Part shown: piece by piece, positions 46,989 through 54,999 of the stretch | How positions within the stretch are numbered: position 1 is the stretch's first letter | How the letters are laid out: each line of letters begins with the position of its first letter | NCBI RefSeq assembly: GCF_024730785.1 | Contig: NZ_CP102830.1 | Coordinates: 2,728,001 to 2,792,000 of the forward strand | Reading direction: 5' to 3' | Source of the DNA: Pseudomonas sp. LS44 | GTDB taxonomy: Bacteria > Pseudomonadota > Gammaproteobacteria > Pseudomonadales > Pseudomonadaceae | DNA: 64,000 nt | Made by a program: the position numbers and the translations under genes | Notes under the pieces: model-generated | The model's input: only the letters and a program-made list of their open reading frames with translations | Told to the model about the DNA's origin: nothing | Databases searched by the model: none

Positions 46989-47717
46989 ATGGCAAAAAGC
47001 CGCAACTTGATCCTGGCCGCTTTACCGGCTTTGCCAGGATTCGGCTACAGCGCCATGGGTCATGCCAGCACAACCCCACCTGAGCTTCTTATCGGCGCGA
47101 CTCAGGGTTTTCTTGAGTTCACTGTTGAGGACTATCTGCAGCGCAGCGAAATTCAGGGCCGCTATGAGATCGAGGTCAATCGCCTCGACCCACGGCTGCG
47201 CATGCCGCTCTGCGATGAAGAACTGTCCGCATCGTTGGAAAGCCCCGCCCAGCCACTCGGTCGGGTGACCGTCAAGCTGCGCTGCGAAGGTGCCGCGCCA
47301 TGGTCGCTGTTCGTTCCTGCCCAAGTACGTCTATATCGCGAGGTGCTGATCGTGACCCGACCGCTCAAGCGCAACGGAGTTGTCGATCAAGGCGACATCG
47401 CGCTGGTCGAGCGCGATGTCGGACTGCTCAATCAAGGCTATCTGACGACACCCGAACAGGCGCTTGGCAAAAAATTGACTCGCCCCTTGCAACCCGATCA
47501 GGTTCTAGCCCCCGCCCACCTGCAAATGGCCGAGGCGATTCGCAAGGGTGATCAGGTAGTTATCAACGCACGTAGTGGCAGCATCAACGTGCGCATGGCT
47601 GGAGAAGCGTTATCCGATGGCAGCGAGGGGGCGCAGATCCGCGTGCGCAATCTGGCCTCGCAGCGCGTGATCAAGGCCCGGGTGGCCGGGCCGGGCCAAG
47701 TAGATGTGGCGATGTAA
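46989..47717 (+). CDS. flgA: Flagellar P-ring assembly chaperone FlgA
   Basis: FlgA is a periplasmic chaperone for FlgI during P-ring assembly. From the ATG at 46989 the product has 242 residues, with a signal peptide (MAKSRNLILAALPALPGFGY..) and the SAF-type C-terminal domain (about 115-242: LIVTRPLKRNGVVDQGDIALVERDVG, ending IKARVAGPGQVDVAM). An in-frame ATG at 46956 would add 11 residues but almost coincides with the predicted transcription start. It is divergent from cheV, and a MITE-like element follows the stop directly. Confidence 0.93.
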   Translation: MAKSRNLILAALPALPGFGYSAMGHASTTPPELLIGATQGFLEFTVEDYLQRSEIQGRYEIEVNRLDPRLRMPLCDEELSASLESPAQPLGRVTVKLRCEGAAPWSLFVPAQVRLYREVLIVTRPLKRNGVVDQGDIALVERDVGLLNQGYLTTPEQALGKKLTRPLQPDQVLAPAHLQMAEAIRKGDQVVINARSGSINVRMAGEALSDGSEGAQIRVRNLASQRVIKARVAGPGQVDVAM

Positions 47718-47858
47718 GAACCTGTTCATGATCTGCTGCGCGTCGGCTAAACGGCGTTGAAAACAACCTCGGAATGCTCATTTACAACTCGTAAACTCCA
47801 CTTCCTCGGCCGTTTTCGCCACCGTTTATCTCTAGCTCGCGAGATCGTGAACAGGTTC
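47718..47858. mobile_element. MITE-like element between flgA and flgM (copy 2)
   Basis: It has 17-bp inverted ends: GAACCTGTTCATGATCT at 47718-47734 and its complement at 47842-47858, with one mismatch. The 70-bp core 47751-47820 is shared with copy 1 (43723-43792). It starts right after the flgA stop codon. I see no clear target duplication here. It separates flgA from flgM by 310 bp. Confidence 0.7.
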
Positions 47859-47960
47859 TGAGGAGGCGGGCCGGCAGGTTTCGATAGGCAGAAAACAGCC
47901 AATTTCCTAAACTGCAGGAGTTACCCCGCTTTTCTAGACGTACTGCACACTTTTTTACCC

Positions 47961-47987
47961 TAAAGTTTTCTCAGCCATGGCCGAAAA
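47961..47987 (+). promoter_or_regulatory. Sigma-28 (FliA) promoter of flgM
   Basis: TAAA (47961-47964) and GCCGAAAA (47980-47987) are separated by exactly 15 bases. The -10 overlaps a chance ATG (47977). Transcription would start near 47995, about 33 bp before the real flgM start. Confidence 0.85.
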
Positions 47988-48027
47988 ACTAGAACAAGCG
48001 TCCAAACATCGTCAGAGGTTTAGCATC

Positions 48028-48366
48028 ATGGTTATCGACTTCAACCGGCCCAATACTGCCACTACCGGTCAAACCGGGCGTGCTGGCAGTACCCAGGCTG
48101 GTGCCCGTACCGAGGCTGTCGGCACCAGCAAAACCACTCCGGCCGCAGGGCCTGCCGAGCAAGGCAAGGCACCGGTAGCCGGTGAATCCGTGCAACTCAG
48201 CCAGGAGGCGAAGCAGTTGCAAGAAATTACTGAAAAGCTGAACGGTCAGCCCGTTGTCGATAAGGAGCGTGTCGAGCGCCTGAAGCAAGCGATTGCCGAC
48301 GGTAGCTACCAGGTCGACAGCCAGCGCGTCGCCAGCAAATTGCTCGATTTCGAATCCCAGCGTTAG
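48028..48366 (+). CDS. flgM: Anti-sigma-28 factor FlgM
   Basis: FlgM binds and inhibits FliA and is exported through the finished hook, which releases late gene expression. The 112-residue product starts [14 protein letters not shown]. It is disordered and Gly/Ala/Thr-rich up to about residue 50; the conserved sigma-binding C half follows ([17 protein letters not shown], then [28 protein letters not shown]). An in-frame ATG at 47977 lies in the promoter and cannot be used. In P. aeruginosa HsbA competes for FlgM. Confidence 0.95.
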   Translation: MVIDFNRPNTATTGQTGRAGSTQAGARTEAVGTSKTTPAAGPAEQGKAPVAGESVQLSQEAKQLQEITEKLNGQPVVDKERVERLKQAIADGSYQVDSQRVASKLLDFESQR

Positions 48367-48414
48367 TCCTAGGGCTGCGTTGGGGACTTTCTCTGTCTGA
48401 CCCAGAGCACCGCA

Positions 48415-48885
48415 ATGCACGATACGACCCTGCTGCACCTGTTCACCGAGGATATCGGCGCCGCCAAGCAATTGCTTGAGCTGATCGATGCCGAATACCA
48501 GGCCTTGAGCGAGCGCGACCTGCCGCGCCTGGAAAACCTCCTGAGCGACAAGAAGCCACTGCTCACCCAGCTCGCCCACCACGGCAACGAGCGCAGCCAG
48601 TTGCTCGCCAGCCTGGAATTGCCGCCTGACCAGGCCGGCCTGGAAGCCGTGGCCAGCCAGTCCGCCCAAGGCGTCGAACTGCTCACCCGCAGCGCTGAAT
48701 TAGCCGCGCTGCTGGAAGACTGCCAGACCGCCAACCTGCGCAACGGTCGGATCATCCGCGCTAGCCATACTTCGGTCACCAGCGTGCTGAGCATCTTGCG
48801 CGGCGGTAATGAAACGCCTGGCCTCTATGACAGCCACGGCAGCACCGCTAGAATCGCCCCGCAGCGCCCACTGAACCGGGCCTGA
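48415..48885 (+). CDS. flgN: Flagellar export chaperone FlgN
   Basis: FlgN is the cytoplasmic chaperone for the junction proteins FlgK and FlgL. The 156-residue product is helical throughout (LLHLFTEDIGAAKQLLELIDAEYQALSERDLPRLENLLSDK, the FlgN family pattern), with a polar tail from about 130. It follows flgM by 48 bp and shares its sigma-28 promoter. Confidence 0.93.
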   Translation: MHDTTLLHLFTEDIGAAKQLLELIDAEYQALSERDLPRLENLLSDKKPLLTQLAHHGNERSQLLASLELPPDQAGLEAVASQSAQGVELLTRSAELAALLEDCQTANLRNGRIIRASHTSVTSVLSILRGGNETPGLYDSHGSTARIAPQRPLNRA

Positions 48886-48975
48886 ATCCACAAAGAAATA
48901 AGAAAGTTCGGGGACATGCCGGCACAACGCCAGTATTCTGCTGCCGACGTTTTAGAGCCCGGAGATTTACGGACC

Positions 48976-49710
48976 GTGTCCAACCCCTTCAACCCGGAAA
49001 ATGGCCCGCAGCCACCCAGAATTCTCAAGGCTCCCCTGGAGATCTTTGCCAACCTGCGGCAATTGCTTCAGCACCATGATCCGTTGGTCATTACCTTTTC
49101 CGAACGCAGTCAGCGCTTCCAGAGCTATCTGATCGAAGTCGACCGTGAGCGCGGCATTCTGGCCTTGGACGAACTGGTCCCGAATGACGGCGAACGTTTC
49201 TTCAACAACGGCGAAAGCTTCAAGATCGAGGCGTTCCACGACGGCGTGCGGATCGCCTGGGAAGGTCAGCAGACGCAGATCGGTGAATTTGAAGGGCATC
49301 GCTGCTATTGGAGCGTGTTGCCCACTGAGGTCGTCTATCACCAGCGCCGCAACGCGTTCCGCGCCCCGCTGAAAATGACCCAGATGATCAATATCGAACT
49401 GGCTGGCGCCAAGCTCAATCCCGCGCTCAAGGGCCAGTTGCTGGATATCTCCGCCACCGGCTGCAAGCTGCGTTTCCAAGGCAATATGAGCTCTCAGCTA
49501 CAAGCGGGCCAGGTCTATGAGCGCTTCACCGCGCATCTACCGTTCGGCGCGATGACCACTTCGGTCGAGCTGCGTCATGCCCAATATGAAGAAAAACTCG
49601 ATCTGAGCTTCATCGGCGTCCGCTTCCACAACATGAGCGGTCTGGAGCAACGGCAGATCGAGCGTTTTGTCTATCAGCTGCAACGCGAATCCCGCCGCGA
49701 CGAAATCTGA
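48976..49710 (+). CDS. flgZ: c-di-GMP-binding flagellar brake protein FlgZ (YcgR-type)
   Basis: FlgZ slows the motor or alters swarming when c-di-GMP is high. The 244-residue form starts at a GTG (GTG TCC AAC CCC TTC), chosen because homologues begin about ten residues before GPQPP. An in-frame ATG at 48916 would add 20 residues. It has a YcgR N domain (about 15-115) and a PilZ domain with the c-di-GMP motif R-x3-R in QRRNAFRAP followed by [11 protein letters not shown]. It is last in flgM-flgN-flgZ. Confidence 0.93.
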   Translation: MSNPFNPENGPQPPRILKAPLEIFANLRQLLQHHDPLVITFSERSQRFQSYLIEVDRERGILALDELVPNDGERFFNNGESFKIEAFHDGVRIAWEGQQTQIGEFEGHRCYWSVLPTEVVYHQRRNAFRAPLKMTQMINIELAGAKLNPALKGQLLDISATGCKLRFQGNMSSQLQAGQVYERFTAHLPFGAMTTSVELRHAQYEEKLDLSFIGVRFHNMSGLEQRQIERFVYQLQRESRRDEI

Positions 49711-49725
49711 TCGATCCCCGCCTGT

Positions 49726-49887
49726 CTACGCCTGAGCGGCGAGAACCCGCCGCTCCCATGGTGTGATTTCATCGAAGAAACTGCTCAGCTCCATGCTTTT
49801 GCTGGCGATGTAGCCGTCGATGAACTCGCTGCCCAATAGCTGCCGCGCCAGTGCGCTGCGTTTCAGTCGTTCGATTGCCGCGTGCAT
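49726..49887 (-). pseudogene. Remnant of a glutamine-synthetase-like gene (C-terminal end)
   Basis: On the minus strand 53 codons from 49887 to the TAG at 49726 read like the C terminus of the glutamine synthetase / gamma-glutamylpolyamine synthetase family: ALARQLLGSEFIDGYIASK, then MELSSFFDEITPWERRVL. Upstream the frame meets a TGA after three codons and no catalytic domain is present. The rest of the gene is gone, so this is a deletion relic. It occupies most of the spacer between flgZ and the serine dehydratase gene. Confidence 0.72.
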
Positions 49888-49957
49888 GGTGCGGCAGGCT
49901 CAGCGTGCCTGGCCCCTCAAATGCGCCCGTTCGCTATTTCAAGCAGATAAAACCTTC

Positions 49958-49971
49958 AGACCTGTAGGTCT
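49958..49971. promoter_or_regulatory. Small perfect palindrome before the serine dehydratase gene
   Basis: AGACCTGTAGGTCT is a perfect inverted repeat (6-bp arms, 2-bp centre) ending 36 bp before the start codon at 50007. It could be an operator or a small leader hairpin. I do not recognise a regulator for it. Confidence 0.35.
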
Positions 49972-50006
49972 AAGCTTGCAGGATCAACGTTTGCAGCGAG
50001 ACCGGC

Positions 50007-51383
<1,377 letters not shown>

Positions 51384-51497
51384 AGCGTTGCACTGATAGA
51401 ACGCAGCAGCCCGCACCGCACGACTGGTGCATCCCATCGCGCTGTTCTACCGTGGCTTCACCCACGGTTACCCGCTGCTTACCTCCAGGAGAAACAC

Positions 51498-51905
51498 ATG
51501 AGCAAAGAACTGGTCAGCGCCACGATTGGCGCCATTCCCTATCGCGTGACGCTGTCCGAGGGAACGCATCAATGGTTCGGCGATGCGCCGCAAAGCATTG
51601 GTGGCGGAGACAGCGCGCCGTCGCCGCACCAGCTGCTGCTCTCGGCGCTGGGTGCCTGCACGGCCATCACCGTGAGCATGTATGCGCAACGCAAGGGGCT
51701 GACGCTGGAAGGCGTAGATGTCGAACTATCGATCAGCGCCGAACAACTGACGCCGCCGGCGCTGACCCAGATCGAACGCAAGATCCAGCTGCGCGGCGAG
51801 CTGGATGAGGCGCAGCGCACTCGCCTGCTGGAAATCGCCAACGCCTGCCCGCTGCATAAGCTGCTCAGCGGCGAGATCCGCATCGCCAGCCAATTGGCTG
51901 GCTGA
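51498..51905 (+). CDS. OsmC/Ohr family protein
   Basis: This is a 135-residue OsmC-fold protein, a family of thiol peroxidases and related redox proteins. The two reactive cysteines are in [19 protein letters not shown] and [13 protein letters not shown], about 60 residues apart as in the family. It resembles the YhfA-like branch rather than Ohr, so an organic-peroxide substrate is not assured. A CAGGAGA ribosome site precedes the ATG. It is monocistronic, ending near a repeat. Confidence 0.88.
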   Translation: MSKELVSATIGAIPYRVTLSEGTHQWFGDAPQSIGGGDSAPSPHQLLLSALGACTAITVSMYAQRKGLTLEGVDVELSISAEQLTPPALTQIERKIQLRGELDEAQRTRLLEIANACPLHKLLSGEIRIASQLAG

Positions 51906-51912
51906 ACAGTTT

Positions 51913-52022
51913 GGTAGGGTGGGTTAGCCGCGCAGCGGCGTAACCCCCACCATTGCCTCGCCCCGGAGCACCGGCCTTAAGAAGACATGGCGGGTTACGC
52001 CTGCGGCTAACCCGCCCTACGC
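51913..52022. repeat. Palindromic repeat between the OsmC and permease genes
   Basis: GTAGGGTGGGTTAGCCGCGCAGCGGCGTAACC (about 51911-51945) and GCGGGTTACGCCTGCGGCTAACCCGCCCTAC (about 51990-52020) form an inverted pair between two convergent genes. The same motif occurs at 33000-33030. It probably acts as a shared terminator. Confidence 0.8.
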
Positions 52023-52024
52023 AT

Positions 52025-53146
52025 TCAACTCACCCGAGGTTCCTGCGGATCGATCTTGTCCACCGGCACAGGCGATACCACCTCTTCCGCCTGGTAGACC
52101 CAGGACATGAACAGCTTGTAGCCCACCGCCAACACCACCGGACCGATGAACAAACCGATGATGCCGTTGGCGACCATGCCGCCCAACGCGCCGATCAGCA
52201 CCACCGGCATCGGCACCGAAACGCCACGACCCAGCAACAGCGGCTTGAGCACGTTGTCGACCATGCCGGCGATAAAGGTCCAAATGGCGAATACCACTGT
52301 CGCCACCGACACGCCGTCAAAGGCGAAGACGTAAGCGATCACCGGCAAGGTGATCAGCGCCACCGGCAATTGCATGATACCCAGCAACAGCACGGCCAAG
52401 GCCAACAGACCGGCGCCGGGAATGCCCATCAGCACCAGGCCGACGCCAACCAGCAGCATTTGAATGAAGGCGATGCCGACCACGCCCTGCGCCACCGCGC
52501 GAATCGTCGAGGTACACAACTCCGCCAGTTGCGACCCGCGCACCGGCCCGGAAATCCGGCTGGCAATGGCCTGGGCGGTGGCGCTGCCCTTGTCGCCATG
52601 CGCCATGATCAATCCGGCGATGATCAGCGCGATGACGAAGATCATCAGGCCCATCCCGGCCCCCGCCAGCTTGGTCAGCACCACCTTCGCCACACCCTGA
52701 ACATGCGGCAACGCTTGATGCAGCAACCAGCTCATATCACTCGAAGCGTGCAGCCAGAATTTGTACAACGGCTCGCCGATCAGCGGCCAACCGGCCACCG
52801 CGGGGGCCGGCGGTGGAATATGCAGACCGCCGCTATCCAGCAGGTGTTTACCCTGCTGCACCGAATCGACGATCGAGCCGCCGAGCAGCGCCAGGGGCAA
52901 CATCAGCAGCAGTAAGCCGATCAGTACGATGATTAACGCTGCCCGTCCCTGGCGATGATTGAGCCGCGCCGCCAGCCGGGTATTAAGTGGATAAAGCGTC
53001 ACTGCGAGGATCAGTGACCAGAGCATCAAGCCTAGGAACGGGTAAAAAATCGTGTAGCAGGCGACCACCAGAACGGTGATCAATCCGGCGCGAATTAGCA
53101 CATCCAGCAGCTCGCGGGACGTTGTTTTTTCCGTAGATCGGAGCAT
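52025..53146 (-). CDS. AI-2E / PerM family membrane permease
   Basis: This is a 373-residue inner-membrane protein with about eight hydrophobic helices, from LITVLVVACYTIFYPFLGLMLWSLILAVTLYPL to MPVVLIGALGGMVANGIIGLFIGPVVLAVGY. The last of these is the conserved C-terminal signature of the AI-2E transporter (PerM/TqsA) family. Members export small molecules or sodium; the substrate is unknown here. It is convergent with the OsmC gene and divergent from the FAN1 gene. Confidence 0.9.
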   Translation of the reverse strand: MLRSTEKTTSRELLDVLIRAGLITVLVVACYTIFYPFLGLMLWSLILAVTLYPLNTRLAARLNHRQGRAALIIVLIGLLLLMLPLALLGGSIVDSVQQGKHLLDSGGLHIPPPAPAVAGWPLIGEPLYKFWLHASSDMSWLLHQALPHVQGVAKVVLTKLAGAGMGLMIFVIALIIAGLIMAHGDKGSATAQAIASRISGPVRGSQLAELCTSTIRAVAQGVVGIAFIQMLLVGVGLVLMGIPGAGLLALAVLLLGIMQLPVALITLPVIAYVFAFDGVSVATVVFAIWTFIAGMVDNVLKPLLLGRGVSVPMPVVLIGALGGMVANGIIGLFIGPVVLAVGYKLFMSWVYQAEEVVSPVPVDKIDPQEPRVS

Positions 53147-53318
53147 CGGTATTTCCTTGTTCGATGAAGACCGCAGGCCTGGTGGGCGATGCAGTAAAGG
53201 CCCGGCTGGGTTACCAGAGATGCTAACTGGCCGATACTCCTGCGCCTAGAGCCCTTACGCACACGGGCCAACCGCCGACCGATGCCCTTGCATCGCTCCA
53301 GGGTCTCCCGCACCATAC

Positions 53319-53334
53319 CTGTATAAAAACCCAG
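53319..53334 (+). promoter_or_regulatory. Candidate LexA (SOS) box before the FAN1-helicase operon
   Basis: CTGTATAAAAACCCAG fits the LexA pattern CTG-N10-CAG, with CTGT-N8-nCAG and an A/T-rich centre. It ends 15 bp before the start codon of the nuclease gene, where bound LexA would block transcription. The remaining spacer 53147-53318 shows no gene. Confidence 0.7.
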
Positions 53335-53349
53335 CCATTTGTTTTTTTC

Positions 53350-54999
53350 ATGCGACCACCCTTACCTACCAGCCTGTATTACCTGAGCAATTTCCTGACT
53401 GCACTGGATTGGCTGGTCGAGCGCTATGACGACCTGCTGAGTGCTGAAGAACAGCAGTTCATTGGTAACTTCCACACCTTGCCCACCGCCTCACAAGCGC
53501 TGCTGGTGCGCCTGATCATGCGCAAGGGGCTGCACTTTCGCGCCAGCAAACTGGTGTACGAGGAAATTGGCGACAGCCGCGCCGCCGCACAGCCGTTGCT
53601 GGCCCTGGGCTGGATCAGCGCCAGCACCGAACTACCGCTCGAGAGCCTTGCAGCCCTGCTGCGCAAAGACGAACTGCTGGGTTTGTCTGCCGACCCTGCG
53701 CGCCATCGTTCGCTGAAAAAAGCCGATCTGCTGGCCGTGCTCGCCGAGCAATACTTGGAGCCGCGCACCTTCGCGACCTGGTTCCCGACGCTGGACGATC
53801 AGCTCTACAGCCTGCTCATTGACGAGCTATGCGACTGCCTGCGCTTGATGTTCTTCGGCAATCTGCATCAGGACTGGTCGGAGTTCGTGCTCGCCGAGCT
53901 GGGTATCTTCCGTTACGAACAGGTGCCCTTCAGCAAGGATTCGCGCGGCTTTCGCCATCGCCAGGATCTGCACGGCTACCTGCACCTGCATCGTTGTCGC
54001 GAGCGGTTCGACGCCGGCCTGTCCTGCGAGGAGGTGCTGGCGCAAATCGGCGACTTCGCCAGTGACAATCCCTATCTGCAAACCCGCCACGGCAAATTGC
54101 TATTTCGCATGGCCCAGCAGCTGGAACGCGAACAGCGCCTGGAGCAGGCCGTGCAGCTGTACGACCGATGTAGCTATGTCGGGGCCCGACAAAGACGGAT
54201 TCGCGTGCTGGAAAAGCTCGGCCGGTTGCACGAAGCCCACGCCTTGGCGCAGCAGGCTGCTAGCGCCCCGGAAAACGATGCCGAAGCGCAGTTGCTCGAG
54301 CGTTCGCTGCAGCGTCTTGGCCGGCAGATTGGCGTGCCCGCACCGCCGCGTAGATCGGTCGGCGCCGCCGGGCGCATAGATCTCAGCCTGGTCAGCCTGG
54401 GCCAGTGCGTCGAGCTGGCGGTGCGCGAGCATCTGAGCGAACCGCAGGCGCCGGTGCATTACGTGGAGAACACCCTGATCTGCAGCCTGTTCGGCTTGCT
54501 GTGCTGGGAGGCGATCTTCGCGCCGCTGCCGGGAGCGTTCTTCCATCCGTTTCACAGCGGCCCGGTCGATCTGCTCAGCCCGACCTTTCACAGCCAACGC
54601 CGCGAGCTGTTCGACAACTGCCTACAGCGGCTCGAATCGGCGACCTATAAAGACGCCATTCGCCAGACCTACGCCGCCAAGTTCGGCATTCAGTCACCCT
54701 TCGTGCACTGGGCGATTGTCAGCGAAGAATTGCTCGAACAAGCGCTCGACTGCCTGCCGGCCGCGCATCTCAAAGCCTGGTTCCAGCGTCTGCTGCGCGA
54801 CATCAAGGACAATCGCGCCGGGATGCCCGACCTGATCCAGTTCTGGCCGCAGGAACGCCGCTACCGAATGATCGAAGTCAAAGGCCCCGGTGATCGCCTG
54901 CAGGACAACCAACGGCGCTGGCTGGCGTTCTGCGCCGAGCACCAGATGCCGGTGGATGTCTGCTACGTGCAATGGCAAGTCGAGAGTACCGAGGCATGA
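53350..54999 (+). CDS. fan1: FAN1-type structure-specific nuclease (VRR-NUC domain)
   Basis: FAN1 nucleases cut 5' flaps and unhook DNA interstrand crosslinks. The 549-residue protein has an N-terminal DNA-binding region (about 1-130), a helical middle (about 190-330) and a C-terminal VRR-NUC domain. Its PD-(D/E)xK centre is D494 (GMPDLIQFW), E509 and K511 (IEVKGPGDRL), followed by Q521. There is no clear ribosome site before the ATG. Its stop overlaps the helicase start by 4 bp (ATGA), and a LexA-like box lies just upstream. Confidence 0.93.
   Translation: MRPPLPTSLYYLSNFLTALDWLVERYDDLLSAEEQQFIGNFHTLPTASQALLVRLIMRKGLHFRASKLVYEEIGDSRAAAQPLLALGWISASTELPLESLAALLRKDELLGLSADPARHRSLKKADLLAVLAEQYLEPRTFATWFPTLDDQLYSLLIDELCDCLRLMFFGNLHQDWSEFVLAELGIFRYEQVPFSKDSRGFRHRQDLHGYLHLHRCRERFDAGLSCEEVLAQIGDFASDNPYLQTRHGKLLFRMAQQLEREQRLEQAVQLYDRCSYVGARQRRIRVLEKLGRLHEAHALAQQAASAPENDAEAQLLERSLQRLGRQIGVPAPPRRSVGAAGRIDLSLVSLGQCVELAVREHLSEPQAPVHYVENTLICSLFGLLCWEAIFAPLPGAFFHPFHSGPVDLLSPTFHSQRRELFDNCLQRLESATYKDAIRQTYAAKFGIQSPFVHWAIVSEELLEQALDCLPAAHLKAWFQRLLRDIKDNRAGMPDLIQFWPQERRYRMIEVKGPGDRLQDNQRRWLAFCAEHQMPVDVCYVQWQVESTEA

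Noticed and set aside
47977-48027. N-terminal extension of flgM from the ATG at 47977
   Set aside because: The ATG overlaps the sigma-28 -10 box and lies upstream of the predicted mRNA start.
52025-53146. Quorum-sensing AI-2 exporter role for the permease
   Set aside because: The family name is historical; members carry varied substrates and nothing nearby concerns AI-2.
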